A stretch of 64,000 bases of DNA from Bufo bufo. Lineage: Eukaryota; Chordata; Amphibia; Anura; Bufonidae. This document shows, one piece after another, positions 1-11,660 of the stretch. Each line of letters begins with the position of its first letter. Within the stretch, counting starts at the first letter, position 1. Under the pieces are notes generated by a model. It had not been told where the DNA came from, searched no databases, and was given only the letters and a program-made list of their open reading frames with translations. A program made the translations under genes and the position numbers. The DNA is taken from assembly GCF_905171765.1 (NCBI RefSeq), contig NC_053392.1, positions 40,251,114-40,315,113 of the forward strand, given 5' to 3'.

Positions 1-3000
1 AGGATTAGATACACAGCTCAGCAGACAGTATCACACATGATAGGATTAGATACACAGCTCAGCAGGCAGTATCACACATGATAGGATTAGATACACAGCT
101 CAGCAGGCAGTATCACACATGACAGGATTAGATACACAGCTCAGCAGACTGTATCACACATGATAGGCTTAGATACACAGCTCAGCAGACAGTATCACAC
201 ATGGTAGGATTAGATACACAGCTCAGCAGACAGTATCACACAGGATAGGATTAGATACACAGCTCAGCAGACAGTATCACACATGATAGGATTAGATACA
301 CAGCTCAGCAGGCAGTATCACACATGATAGGATTAGATACACAGCTCAGCAGGCAGTATCACACATGACAGGATTAGATACACAGCTCAGCAGACTGTAT
401 CACACATGATAGGCTTAGATACACAGCTCAGCAGACAGTATCACACATGGTAGGATTAGATACACAGCTCAGCAGACAGTATCACACAGGATAGGATTAG
501 ATACACAGCTCAGCAGACAGTATCACACATGATAGGATTAGATACACAGCTCAGCAGACTGTATCACACATGATAGGCTTAGATACACAGCTCAGCAGAC
601 AGTATCACACATGGTAGGATTAGATACACAGCTCAGCAGACAGTATCACACATGATAGGATTAGATACACAGCTCAGCAGACAGTATCACACATGATAGG
701 ATTAGATACACAGCTCAGCAGGCAGTATCACACATGATAGGATTAGATACACAGCTCAGCAGGCAGTATCACACATGACAGGATTAGATACACAGCTCAG
801 CAGACAGTATCACACATGATAGGATTAGATACACAGCTCAGCAGACTGTATCACACATGATAGGATTAGATACACAGCTCAGAAGACAGTATCACACATA
901 GTAGGATTAGATACACAGCTCAGCAGACAGTATCACACATGATAGGATTAGATACACAGCTCAGCAGACAGCATCACACATGATAGGATTAGATACACAG
1001 CTCAGAAGACAGTATCACACATAGTAGGATTAGATACACAGCTCAGCAGACAGTATCACACATGATAGGATTAGATACACAGCTCAGCAGACAGTATCAC
1101 ACATGATAGGATTAGATACACAGATCAGCAGACAGTATCACACATGATAGGATTAGATACACAGCTCAGCAGACAGCATCACACATGATAGGATTAGATA
1201 CACAGCTCAGAAGACAGTATCACACATAGTAGGATTAGATACACAGCTCAGCAGACAGTATCACACATGATAGGATTAGATACACAGCTCAGCAGACTGT
1301 ATCACACATGATAGGATTAGATACACAGCTCAGCAGACAGTATCACACATGATAGGATTAGATACACAGCTCAGCAGGCAGTATCACACATGATAGGATT
1401 AGATACACAGCTCAGCAGACAGTATCACACATAGTAGGATTAGATACACAGCTCAGCAGACAGTATCACACATGATAGGATTAGATACACAGCTCAGCAG
1501 ACAGTATCACACATGATAGGATTAGATACACAGCTCAGCAGACAGCACCACACATGATAGGATTAGATACACAGCTCAGCAGACTGTATCACACATGATA
1601 GGATTAGATACACAGCTCAGCAGACAGTATCACACATGATAGGATTAGATACACAGCTCAGCAGACAGTATCACACATGATAGGATTAGATACACAGCTC
1701 AGCAGACAGTATCACACATGATAGGATTAGATACACAGCTCAGCAGACGGTATCACACATGATAGGATTAGATACACAGCTCAGCAGGCAGTATCACACA
1801 TGATAGGATTAGATACACAGCTCAGCAGACAGTATCACACAGGATATGATTAGATACACAGCTCAGCAGACAGTATCACACATGATAGGATTAGATACAC
1901 AGCTCAGCAGACAGTATCACACATAGTCGGATTAGATACACAGCTCAGCAGACAGTATACTGTATAACACATGATAGCATTAGATACACAGCTCAGCAGA
2001 TGGTATCACACTTGATAGGATTAGATACACAGCTCAGCAGACAGTATAACACATGATAGGATTAGATACACAGCTCAGCAGACAGTATCACACATGATAG
2101 GATTAGATACACAGCTCAGCAGGCAGTATCACACATGATAGGATTAGATACACAGCTCAGCAGACAGTATCACACATAGTAGGATTAGATACACAGCTCA
2201 GCAGACAGTATCACACATGATAGGATTAGATACACAGCTCAGCAGACAGTATCACACATGATAGGATTAGATACACAGCTCAGCAGACAGCACCACACAT
2301 GATAGGATTAGATACACAGCTCAGCAGACTGTATCACACATGATAGGATTAGATACACAGCTCAGCAGACAGTATCACACATGATAGGATTAGATACACA
2401 GCTCAGCAGACAGTATCACACATGATAGGATTAGATACACAGCTCAGCAGACAGTATCACACATGATAGGATTAGATACACAGCTCAGCAGACGGTATCA
2501 CACATGATAGGATTAGATACACAGCTCAGCAGACAGTATCACACATGATAGGATTAGATACACAGCTCAGCAGACAGTATCTCACAGGATAGGATTAGAT
2601 ACACAGCTCAGCAGACAGTATCACACATGATAGGATTAGATACACAGATCAGCAGACAGTATCACACATGATAGGATTAGATACACAGCTCAGCAGACAG
2701 TATCACACAGGATATGATTAGATACACAGCTCAGCAGACAGTATCACACATGATAGGATTAGATACACAGCTCAGCAGACAGTATCACACATAGTCGGAT
2801 TAGATACACAGCTCAGCAGACAGTATACTGTATAACACATGATAGCATTAGATACACAGCTCAGCAGATGGTATCACACTTGATAGGATTAGATACACAG
2901 CTCAGCAGACAGTATAACACATGATAGGATTAGATACACAGCTCAGCAGACGGTATCACACATGATAGGATTAGATACACAGCTCAGCAGACGGTATCAC

Positions 3001-3499
3001 ACATGATAGGATTAGATACACAGCTCAGCAGACAGTATCACACATGATAGGATTAGATACACAGCTCAGCAGACAGTATCTCACAGGATAGGATTAGATA
3101 CACAGCTCAGCAGACAGTATCACACATGATAGGATTAGATACACAGATCAGCAGACAGTATCACACATGATAGGATTAGATACACAGCTCAGCAGACAGT
3201 ATCACACAGGATATGATTAGATACACAGCTCAGCAGACAGTATCACACATGATAGGATTAGATACACAGCTCAGCAGACAGTATCACACATAGTCGGATT
3301 AGATACACAGCTCAGCAGACAGTATACTGTATAACACATGATAGCATTAGATACACAGCTCAGCAGATGGTATCACACTTGATAGGATTAGATACACAGC
3401 TCAGCAGACAGTATAACACATGATAGGATTAGATACACAGCTCAGCAGACGGTATCACACATGATAGGATTAGATACACAGCTCAGCAGACGGTATCAC
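1..3499. repeat. 41-bp satellite array with higher-order repeats
   Basis: About 85 head-to-tail copies of a 41-bp unit (core TTAGATACACAGCTCAGCAG) run from the window edge to 3499. Units differ at fixed positions (CAGAC/CAGGC/CAGACT, ATGAT/ATGAC/ATGGT/CAGGAT), and the variants recur in order. Positions 1-246 and 247-492 are the same six-unit block. A 48-bp variant unit with a 7-bp insertion (AGTATACTGTATAAC) recurs within a larger block whose landmark AGGATATGAT lies at 1841, 2709 and 3208. Every reading frame is interrupted and no gene is present. The left end of the array is outside the window. Confidence 0.97.
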
Positions 3500-3676
3500 C
3501 TGTGATTGCCTGTCATTGTTATGGGGGCACTGGTTGTCACTCCTGTTGGGGCACTGAAAGAGGGACGGCCTATATGAATCCACGTTTTTTACGGATTCTT
3601 ATAAATGAATGGGTTTTTGACTTATCCGTACAGTAAATAATGCGGATTGGACGTGGGCCCAAAATATGGTCATGTG
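3500..3676. repeat. left part of a MITE interrupted by the hAT element
   Basis: This non-coding stretch joins the satellite to the hAT element. Its last 100 bases (CACGTTTTTTACGG, AATGAATGGG, ATCCGTAC, GCGGATTGGACGTGG) resemble the interior of the CCGTATTTTGCGG-type MITEs at 41452-41777 and 45121-45540. The terminal GTCATGTG at 3669-3676 recurs at 8114-8121, followed by CATGAGGCC, which is how the copy ending at 45540 finishes. The hAT insertion therefore split one MITE copy. The outer left end of the MITE is not clear. Confidence 0.6.
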
Positions 3677-6600
3677 TAGTGATAGGCTAACATCGGCCTA
3701 GACAGTTCGCGAACCGCAATTTCGGGCCCCATTCACTTTAAAGGCAGGTGAACCTGGAATACCTTCAGGTCATATTTGCAGCCACCAAATAATTACAAGA
3801 AGTGCACAAATAGTCCTACAACATGGACAGTGATATACCAGATGTATTAGTCGAATTTGCGATCTCCATTTATTATTTTTTTCAATGCGAAATATCGGCA
3901 ATGTAATTTTCACCTATGCGCATGCGCAAAATAAGCACAGCCTACTACAGCAACTGGGTTTCCACCAGACCGAAGTTGGATGCGATCACAAAAGATGGTT
4001 GACATTAAAGCAGTGTATTTTATTACATTTCACATCCACGTTAGAACAATCGCTGTATATGCAGATCGAGTGTTAAAAAAGAGCGCCATTGCGAAAATCC
4101 CTAATGATGCGATTTATTTTTTTGCGGTACACAGAACTTCACATTTTATAAGGTCTCATGAGATATTAATGATTGGTGCAAGTATTGTTGTGAGAACTTG
4201 CCACTCCAGTACAGGCCCCAAAAATTAGTCAATAGGCATTCACCTGACAGCAAAGAACTTTGTATTCTGTGGCTGGAGGTACATTAGGCGGTCACAGGAT
4301 TAATATGTAACTGACGGCCAGTACAGGCCTCAAAAATTAGGCATTCAACGGACATAAAAGGCCTTTTATGCCGCTGTATTTACCTAAGACAGGGACCATG
4401 ATTTGTTCTGGTTGGTGGCGGATATTTGTGGGCTGGCATGAGGATTTTCAATCAAACATGGTCGACTCGTCACATGTGTTGAATTCCTCCGAGATCCATG
4501 CCTCATTAATTTTTAGAAATGTGAGGTAGTCCAGGCGAGTGCGCTTATCGGTCACGATACCCCCTGCTGCACTGAACGTCCTTTCAGACAGGACACTGGA
4601 CGAGGGGCAAGCCAACAGTTCCATGGCAAATTGTGCCAGCTCTGGCCACAGGTCAAGCCTGCACACCCAGTAGTCCAGGGGTTCCTCGCTTCTCAAAGTG
4701 TCCACATCGGCCGTTAACCCGATGTATTCGGACACCTTTCAATCTAGGCGTTCCCTGAGGTGGGATCCGGAGGACGGTTGTTGATGGGTTGGCTGCAAGA
4801 ATGATCTCGTATCCGAAGTGACCAACACATCTTCAAACCGCCCTCTTCTTCCATGCGCTGTTGGATTGGTATCCGCAACTGTTTCTCTGTGAGTGAAAAT
4901 TCCTCTGCCAGCGCACGCAAAAGCAGAATGCAGCATTTCTCGAAGCAAGGAATGGAGGTGCTGCATTCTGACAGCCCTCTGTGATGGTGGTAACATTTCC
5001 GCCATTTTGTGTTTGTACCGGGGGTCTAAGTACATTGCCATCCAGTACTGGTCCTTTTCCTTTATGCTTTTTATACGGGGGTCCCTCTTCAAACACTGGA
5101 GCATGAAGGCCCCCATTTGCACTAAACTGAAAGCAGTGAAGCGCCATGGCTCCTGCTCATCATCCAGGATGTCGTCCTCGTTCTCCTACCCCCATCCACG
5201 GACAACACCAGGGATCCCAGAAACTTTTAAAGCATGCTCTTCTTGCTCCTCCTCCCCCTAGCCACCATCCTCCTCTGACTCCTCTTCAGACTCCTGTTGT
5301 TGACTTGTGTCAGATGGAGTAGCCCCCCCTGGGAATTCATTCAGCATTGCAACTTCCTCATCTTCCGGCTCCTGCTCCTCGACGGCTTGATTAATGACAC
5401 GATGCAACGCACGCTCCAGAAAGAAGGCGTAAGGTACGATGTCACTGATGGTGCCCTGGCTGCGACTGACCAGTTTGGTGATCTCATCAAATGGCCGCAG
5501 TAGTCTGCATGCGTCGCTCATGAGCAGCCACTGGCGCAGTGAAAAAAACCAAGCTCCCCAGAACCTGTCCTGCCACAGAGTTCATACAGGTAGTCATTAA
5601 CGGCATGTTGCTGCTGGAGAAGCCTATCAAGCATATACAAGGTGGAGTTCCATCACGTCAGGCAGTCACAAATCAGATGTCTGACGGGCAGGTGGTGTCA
5701 CCGCTGAACGTCAGCAAGGCGAGCCATGACCGTGTAAGATCTTCTAAAATGGTCAGAGATTTTCCTGGCCTGCCGCAAGACGTCCTGGACCCCGGGGTAT
5801 TTGGCAACGAATCACTGCACGACTAAGTTCAGTACGTGTGCCATGCACGGCACGTGTGTCATTTTGCCCTGTTTCTGCGCGCTCAGCAGATTGGCACCGT
5901 TGTCGCACACCACTTTACCAACTGTTAAATTGAGCGGGTTTAGCCACTGATCGGTCTCTGACCAAAGAGCTGAAGGGAGTGCAGGACCGGTGTGGCTCTT
6001 GGCTTCAAGGCACAACAGCCGCAGCACAGCATGGCAACGTCTCACCTGGCACGTTGAATAGGTTCTGGGGATCTTGGGGGGCGCAGCCGAAGAGACGGTA
6101 GCAGCGGAAAAGGAGGAGTCAGCCGAGGAGGAGACGGAGGATGGAGTAGGAGGAGGAGAAGAAGAGGCAGGCCTGCATGCAATCCATGGCGGTAACACCA
6201 AATCTACACGGGTGCCACGGGTTGCATGCTTGACGGCCTTCAGAAGGTTCACCCAGTGGGCAGTAAAAGTTATGTACCTTCCCTGCCCGTGTTTGCAAGA
6301 CCATGTGTCTGTGGTCAGATGTATCTTGGCACCGACACTGTGTGCCAGAGATACATTTACTTGCCGCTGAACGTGGCCATATAGCTCTGGGATGCCCTTC
6401 TGGGAGAAATATTTCCTTCTGGGGACCTTCCATTGCAGTGTTCCAATGGCCACAAATTTTCTAAAGGCCTCCGAGTCCACCAGTCTATATGGCAGTAGTT
6501 GGTGGGCTAGCAGTTCTGACAAGCCAGCGGTCAGCTGTTGGGCAAGAGGGTTATCCGGCGTCATCATCTTTTTTCTCTCGAACATTTGGGGCAAGGAAGC

Positions 6601-8113
6601 CTGACTTTTGCCAGATGAACGCGACGGCGGCAAGGTGGAAGGTGGAGTGGAGGATAACTGGGAGGAGAGAGGAGAAGGAGAAGAGGCAGGAGGTGAAGCG
6701 CTGGGAGTGTGGCTTTGTGGGTTCTGACGATGTTGCTCCCACTGGGCTCGGTGATGGGAGGCCAGGTGCCTTCTTAAGGCGGTCGTCCCTAGGTGAGTGT
6801 TGGGCTTACCGCAACTTATGTGTTGACAGCACAGGCTACAGATGGCAACACTATTGTCAGCAGCGGACAAGTTAAAAAAAGCCCACACTGCGGAGCCATG
6901 TGCCGGCGTCCTGGGAGCGCTAGATGTGACCATGCATGGTGGATGGCTCGGTCCAGATACATTTGCAGTCTGCTTTTTGCCTCCTGTGCACTGCGAGTTC
7001 TGCCTGCTTCTCCTCCCTATCTGCTGCTCCGTCTCTCCCTCTGAACTCCCCTCCTCTTCCTCTCTTGTGGGCACCCACGTGATGTCCATCGACACGTCAT
7101 CATCGGATTCGTCACCTTCACCACCACTTACATTAGAGATCTCGGAGTAGGCAGCAACAGCGGGGACCCCCCTCCTTGGTCTTATCTGGGTACTGTGGTC
7201 AGACCGCTGGGTGGCGACCGTTGATACCTCCTCTTCCTGATCCGATGCCAAGAATGGCTGCGCATCGGTAAGGTCTTGGAATTTATGGGAAAATAATTCT
7301 TCTGACTCAAGCGGAGGGGATATGGTGGTGGTGGTGGTGTCTTTGGGTGGGCACACAGCAGAGAGTGAAGAGGGTGCAGATAGAGAGGATGAGGAGGGTG
7401 CAGAAGCGGAAGGCTGAGTGAGCCACTCAACCAAGTCTGGTGCTTCCTTTGACGTAATCGCAATCACCTTCTCCAACTTCCCACTTAGGGTCCGGCCTGG
7501 TGCAGCTGCCCGACCCCTACCACCCTGCGGAATGGCCTGCCTCTTTCTCTGCCTGTCATTTTCAAAATTACTCTGTGACAAAAGTCCCTATAGAAGAGCA
7601 GTATTTGTGGAAGACGGTATATCACACCCCTGCCTCAATCAGTTTTTTTGGGGGGCAACTGGTATATCACACCAGTAGAAATTATTTGTTCCAATAGCGT
7701 TTGTCCCTCTATACTGCACACAACTGCTGCCTAATACAAATCCACTATAATATACTTTCTAACATAGAAAGTATATTATAAGTATATCACACCCCTCTGT
7801 ATGTCACACCTATCGATATCACACCTATACCAGTCCTTAAAAATACTTTTGTGGCCCTATTAGCTAGCGTTTGGTGTCCCTAACAGTCCCTGCTCCACAC
7901 AGCAACCTCTCCCTACACTGGCAAAAGACTGAATGTAAAATGGCGGCCAGATCAGGTCTATTTATAAGGTAGGGGGTATGTCCATGTGCTGAAACGTATC
8001 AATTGGCTTTCCTGTACCACCTGATGGATGTGTCATGGGTCAAAGTTCTTCACAATGTAAAAGAATATGGCGGCCCCGAACCGACCGCTGGGCGAACCGC
8101 AAGGCCATCTCTA
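3677..8113 (-). mobile_element. hAT-superfamily DNA transposon, degraded full-length copy
   Basis: The element is bounded by a perfect 8-bp target-site duplication, GTCATGTG, at 3669-3676 and 8114-8121. Its ends read TAGTGATAGGC on the left and, on the minus strand, TAGAGATGGCC on the right. These are imperfect short inverted repeats of the YARNG hAT type. The 4437-bp interior holds a minus-strand transposase gene with BED zinc finger, catalytic region and C-terminal dimerisation region in the usual order. The 8-bp duplication, the terminal bases and the ERTFS-type C-terminus together support hAT. It no longer encodes an intact transposase. Confidence 0.92.
4448..7581 (-). pseudogene. hAT transposase (BED-finger, Ac/ZBED-like), broken
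   Basis: The open 589-codon 5' block (7581 to 5812) starts MSQSNFEND. It has an acidic, Ser/Pro-rich N-terminal region and a BED-type finger at about residues 231-280 (C248, C251, H272, H277). It ends at CMAHVLNLVVQ, where an in-frame TGA interrupts; the same frame then continues with transposase-like sequence to a second stop near 5701. Further blocks lie at 5521-5258 (LLRPFDEITKLVSR, then an acidic stretch), 5122-4739 (DPRYKHKMAEMLPP) and 4735-4448 (SSSVLSERTFSAAGG, the hAT dimerisation motif). The order is that of one transposase in several frames, so stops and frameshifts have inactivated it. The family functions as a nuclear cut-and-paste transposase. Identification is firm; exact breakpoints are approximate. 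Confidence 0.88.
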
Positions 8114-8155
8114 GTCATGTGCATGAGGCCTGATATACATGGCATCTCTGTCATT

Positions 8156-8641
8156 GGGGCACATTCACTATAGCGTCTGCGCCTGTTTTTAGGAGTAAAA
8201 AGCAGTTTCAGAATCTTATTTTTTGCCTTATTTACCAATTGATTTTGCATCTTATTTGTCTAATTCTTATTTCGTGACTAATTTTGGAGATGTTTTTGTT
8301 TGCGCGTTTTTTCCGATGTATTTATTTATTTAATTTCTATTCCACCGCTGACCAGGATATTTTTTCCATCTGTTTTGAGGAGGAACTTGTGCAAATTTTT
8401 TTTACATTGAAAGAGATAGAGTTGGGACATTTTTCTGGTCACTTGTGCAATTTTTTCATGCACAAACTAATAAGACAAGTCTTGGTGAATATGAACCCGT
8501 CTTATAAGAAAACAACCACTAGAGGTCAGACTTAAAGAAAATACGATTAAACTGATTTATTGAGGGATCATAAATTTAAAGACAGGTGTTTCAAATACGT
8601 CAGTTTTTTTACTCCTAAAAAAGGCTTAATAAATGTGCCCC
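8156..8641. mobile_element. MITE with GGGGCACATT inverted ends
   Basis: The left end GGGGCACATTCACTATAGCG, followed by TTTTTAGGAGTAAAA, is mirrored on the right by TTTTACTCCTAAAAAAGG and AATGTGCCCC. ATT on both sides is a possible 3-bp target duplication. The AT-rich 486-bp interior has only chance ORFs. The ends resemble the GGGGTCATTTATTA element at 29969-30323, so the two may be related families. Identification as a non-autonomous DNA element rests on the inverted ends alone. Confidence 0.7.
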
Positions 8642-9350
8642 ATTGTTTATAGGCACAGCGCCATCGTATTGCTAGTCGTTGCTCCTGGTATTGATTCTCA
8701 GTCTCGTACCAGTGAACTGTGCAGCTGCAATAGCAGACACAACCGCTACGAAAAGTCCCAGTCGGTGGAGCGAGGTGGCCCTTTCAGTCAGCGGATCCCT
8801 GTAAAGATGGGGCCATCGCAGCCCCTTTGCGCTTTTCAGGCTGCACCAAGTAGAAACTTATGACGAACATCACAGAATGAGCGGCTAAACCTGTAATTCT
8901 GGATTTGCGCATGAAAATTACTGGTGTTGAATTTAGAACATTATGCAAAACCTCCTCCTGATTTGGGGATTCCCGGCCGCTGATTGATTGTGCGGATGCA
9001 GGAACATCATGGAGGATTGTCCAGTGGTTGGGCCTGACAACAGATGCAGACTAGATGACCGGGTTCCTGCTTATGCTCGGAGCATTGCAATGAATTCTGG
9101 GTAATTATCTTGTCCAGCTGGAGAGGTCTTCACTGCTGTGTGGGGAAGCGGAAGTGACAACTCCTTTAAGAGCTATAACAGGATGCTAAGGTTGTCACTT
9201 ATTTAGCTCCTTCTCCTTGACTCCTACCAGTCAGGGGACCCCATGGTGGAATTATAAAAATGCTGTTAAAAAAAAGTATAAATGACGCCAAGGTCTCACT
9301 CTTGGAGAATTAGATATGAGCAGGGGTTTGTTTTCAACTACCAGAATTTA
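8642..9350. other. intergenic stretch without recognisable gene
   Basis: About 700 bases of mixed composition. I see no splice-bounded conserved exon, tandem repeat or complete mobile element. The short ORFs lack codon structure or recognisable motifs. Confidence 0.6.
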
Positions 9351-9503
9351 TTTAAGCTGGTGTAAAGCAGAACTGGCTTAGTTGCCCATAGCAACCAATC
9401 AGATTCCACCTTTCATTTTCCAAAGGAGTTTTGAGAAATGAAAGGTGGAATCTGATTGGTTGCTATGGGCAACTAAGCCAGTTTTCCTTTACACCAGCTT
9501 TTC
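9351..9503. repeat. long near-perfect hairpin (foldback MITE core)
   Basis: AGCTGGTGTAAAG at 9355 begins an arm that runs through GGCTTAGTTGCCCATAGC to about 9418. It is repeated in inverse from about 9435 to 9499 (GGTTGCTATGGGCAAC, then CTTTACACCAGCT). The loop is short, so the roughly 150 bases could form one long stem. Motifs of this type are dispersed in amphibian genomes. The outer borders are not defined by a visible target duplication. Confidence 0.75.
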
Positions 9504-10440
9504 TAAATCTCCCCCAAATACACCTATCCTAAGCTCCTCCCCTTTTAGTTGCTCCACCTTTCTTACAGTCGGAGAACCTTCCATAGCCTCTCTTGCTACG
9601 TCTGAGAAAACTTTCAAAAACACTTAGTCAAAGGGGCACTCCGAGGAGTAATGATACAAGGTCCCGCATTTAATGATATAAATCCCATCAGCCTGATTAA
9701 AGTTACATCTCCCCCTTTTGTACCTCATAGCCACAGATGTGTCAATAATTCCAACAAGCTGAACAATAACGAGAGATTGGAGATGTTTTTGGGGATAAAA
9801 TTACAAATCCCAGTTTTACATTTTGGAAATCCACCTCTATCGGCGTGGTTTTAATGACAACCATTATAGAACGGCTCATGTTCCGGGTGTATCTACAGTA
9901 GATAGCTTTCCATGTTTGAGAAGAAAGTTACATATTTTGATGGCAGGAGACAGGAACCTTTTTGATGACCAGCAATCATATGCCTTCAAAACCCACTTTC
10001 CCGATCCTGGATTCCTAGTATAATTTACATCATTTTTGGTTTACGGTCTACAGCAAGAATGTGAAAGTCCATTAACCGAATCAGCAGTGGCCAAATCAAG
10101 GAACCTCAGTAGATCTACCAAGAGCATTTGTTCCAGTTCACTTCTCGGACTCGTGATCATTAGTGGTCTCATCTCACGCTGGTTACTGTTTACCATATCT
10201 GTGTACAGTACCTTGGTTATGTGGAAAACGCGTTGACCAATCTTAACTTTATCAGCCCCAGGCGATTTTCTGCTTTTTGCGTTTTCATTTTTCACTCTCT
10301 GTCTTCCCAGAGCCATAACTTTTTTCTTTTCCATTCACGTAGCCATATTAGGGGTTGTCTTTTGCAGGACAAGTTGTACTTGAAAATACTGACCCCTAAT
10401 GGGGCCACTGCCGCTCAGTATTGAACTTACCCACAACGCT
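9504..10440. other. intergenic stretch, dispersed-repeat fragments only
   Basis: No gene is recognisable. From about 10245 to 10375 the text (GCGTTTTCATTTTTCACTCT, CCAGAGCCATAACTTTTTTC, TTGCAGGACAAGTTGTACTT) resembles a dispersed amphibian repeat; related wording recurs near 16130-16200. The remainder looks unique and non-coding. Confidence 0.5.
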
Positions 10441-10485
10441 GCTCCCTGATGAGCCGGATGACTGGCGAAACACGTTTGGGTTAGG
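10441..10485 (+). ncRNA. hammerhead-ribozyme-like motif (retroelement remnant)
   Basis: The segment contains CTGATGA at 10446-10452, a possible stem II GCC/GGC (10453-10455 with 10464-10466) closing an 8-nt loop, and GAAA at 10467-10470. CACGTTT follows, then GGG, which could pair with the TCC before CTGATGA as stem I. This is the order of a type I hammerhead with minimal stem III, as known from Penelope-like retroelements. Cleavage would fall after CACGTTT. It is an isolated remnant; no Penelope ORF is next to it. The second copy-like motif at 47495 sits in a real Penelope-like element. Confidence 0.5.
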
Positions 10486-10951
10486 GTGGATTATATAGGT
10501 CCGAGGTTCCAGAGGCTGGGGGTCGCTCTTTTCAGGGCGGGTGTTCCAAATGCAGCCATTGAGGTACTCAAGGTACCAGAGGTACAGGCGTTGTCAGCAG
10601 GCTGAGTCGTTACCAAAAGCAACAGTGCAGGAACAAAGGATGAGGCAGAGGCGAAGTCAGACAGGCAATAGGTCAGGGCAGGCGGCACAGGTACAGGTCA
10701 GGCAATCCGGGTCAGCAACAGGAGAGTCGAGGCAAGCAGGCAGGGATCAAACGGGTAGCAGAATCCAGGAACACAAGTACGAGTCAGGAACACAGGAACA
10801 CAAGCAGATATCAGGAACCTTAGCAGGACACAAGGACCTTGACACTGAGGCATCTGGAAAGGGGGCTGAGCCACTAGCCGGAGGACTAGGATCGGTTGGC
10901 GAGGTCTCATGATACAACCCATAAAACACAGGAAGTGATGCGCACCGGCCC
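10486..10951. other. non-coding stretch rich in CAGG/CACAGG, probable repeat fragment
   Basis: This stretch is rich in AACACAGG, CAGGCA and GCAGG strings on the plus strand. The open frames here are side effects of that skewed composition. It may be a degenerate LTR or dispersed-repeat fragment. No coding motif is visible, and the region ends at the TTAA that bounds the next MITE. Confidence 0.4.
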
Positions 10952-10955
10952 TTAA

Positions 10956-11660
10956 AGGGGTTGTCTGAGTTATTTTTTTGTTCTTTATATGTTTCTAACT
11001 AATCAAATGTAACAGCTTTACCATGCACTTACTGCATCTGTAGTTGCTCCTTTCTCAGATTTCACTGAGGGTCACATGATCTCTGATGTCAGCTTCTCTC
11101 CCTGCTCTGATAATGATTTGTGCACAAGCCTGAGAGAGCAGATATGTGTCTGTACACGAGACGTCACTGTGCTGGCCACGCCCCCCTGCTCTGCTGACTT
11201 CTGCTGCTTATTGCTCTCTTCCTGGATTCTTAACCCCTTCAGCATCACAAACTCAGGGCTGAAGGCTTTACTGAGTAGCTGCAGGCAGTGAGGAGACAAA
11301 TGCTGGGCACAGGAGCTGACAGAGGAGTTCTGCAGAGCATTGCAGAACAGGTAGAGGGAAGATACTGTGTGTATCAGCAGTGTCATTATACAGCTGGGAC
11401 TTGTAGTTCTACACATACAACATGCTGCTGAGTATCCCAGCAGTCAGACATGTCACTCTGGGCAGCACTTGTATTCACTCCCTTTGCAGAGCAGGGGGAG
11501 GGGCAGAGATTGTTGTTATTGCATGTGCCAGAAGAGAACCAGGGAAATTAGGAAAAATATTTTTTTTAACCTAAAACTTGCTTAGCTCATTTATATATTG
11601 CTGCCCATCAGATTTACAGTGCTATATTATTATTTTTTTTCAAAACTCGGGACAACCCCT
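10956..11660. mobile_element. TTAA-flanked MITE, AGGGGTTGTC ends
   Basis: The inverted ends AGGGGTTGTCTGAG and CTCGGGACAACCCCT are flanked by TTAA at 10952-10955 and 11661-11664. TTAA target duplications fit piggyBac- or Kolobok-type elements. The 705-bp interior has no long ORF. Short degenerate relatives of these ends recur in the window, for example near 19654, 31771, 34795 and 35451. The right TTAA is also the left TTAA of the piggyBac element. Confidence 0.85.

Noticed and set aside
10541..10912. 123-codon Gln/Arg-rich open frame
   Set aside because: It arises from a CAGG-rich low-complexity stretch that is open on both strands; no coding motif.
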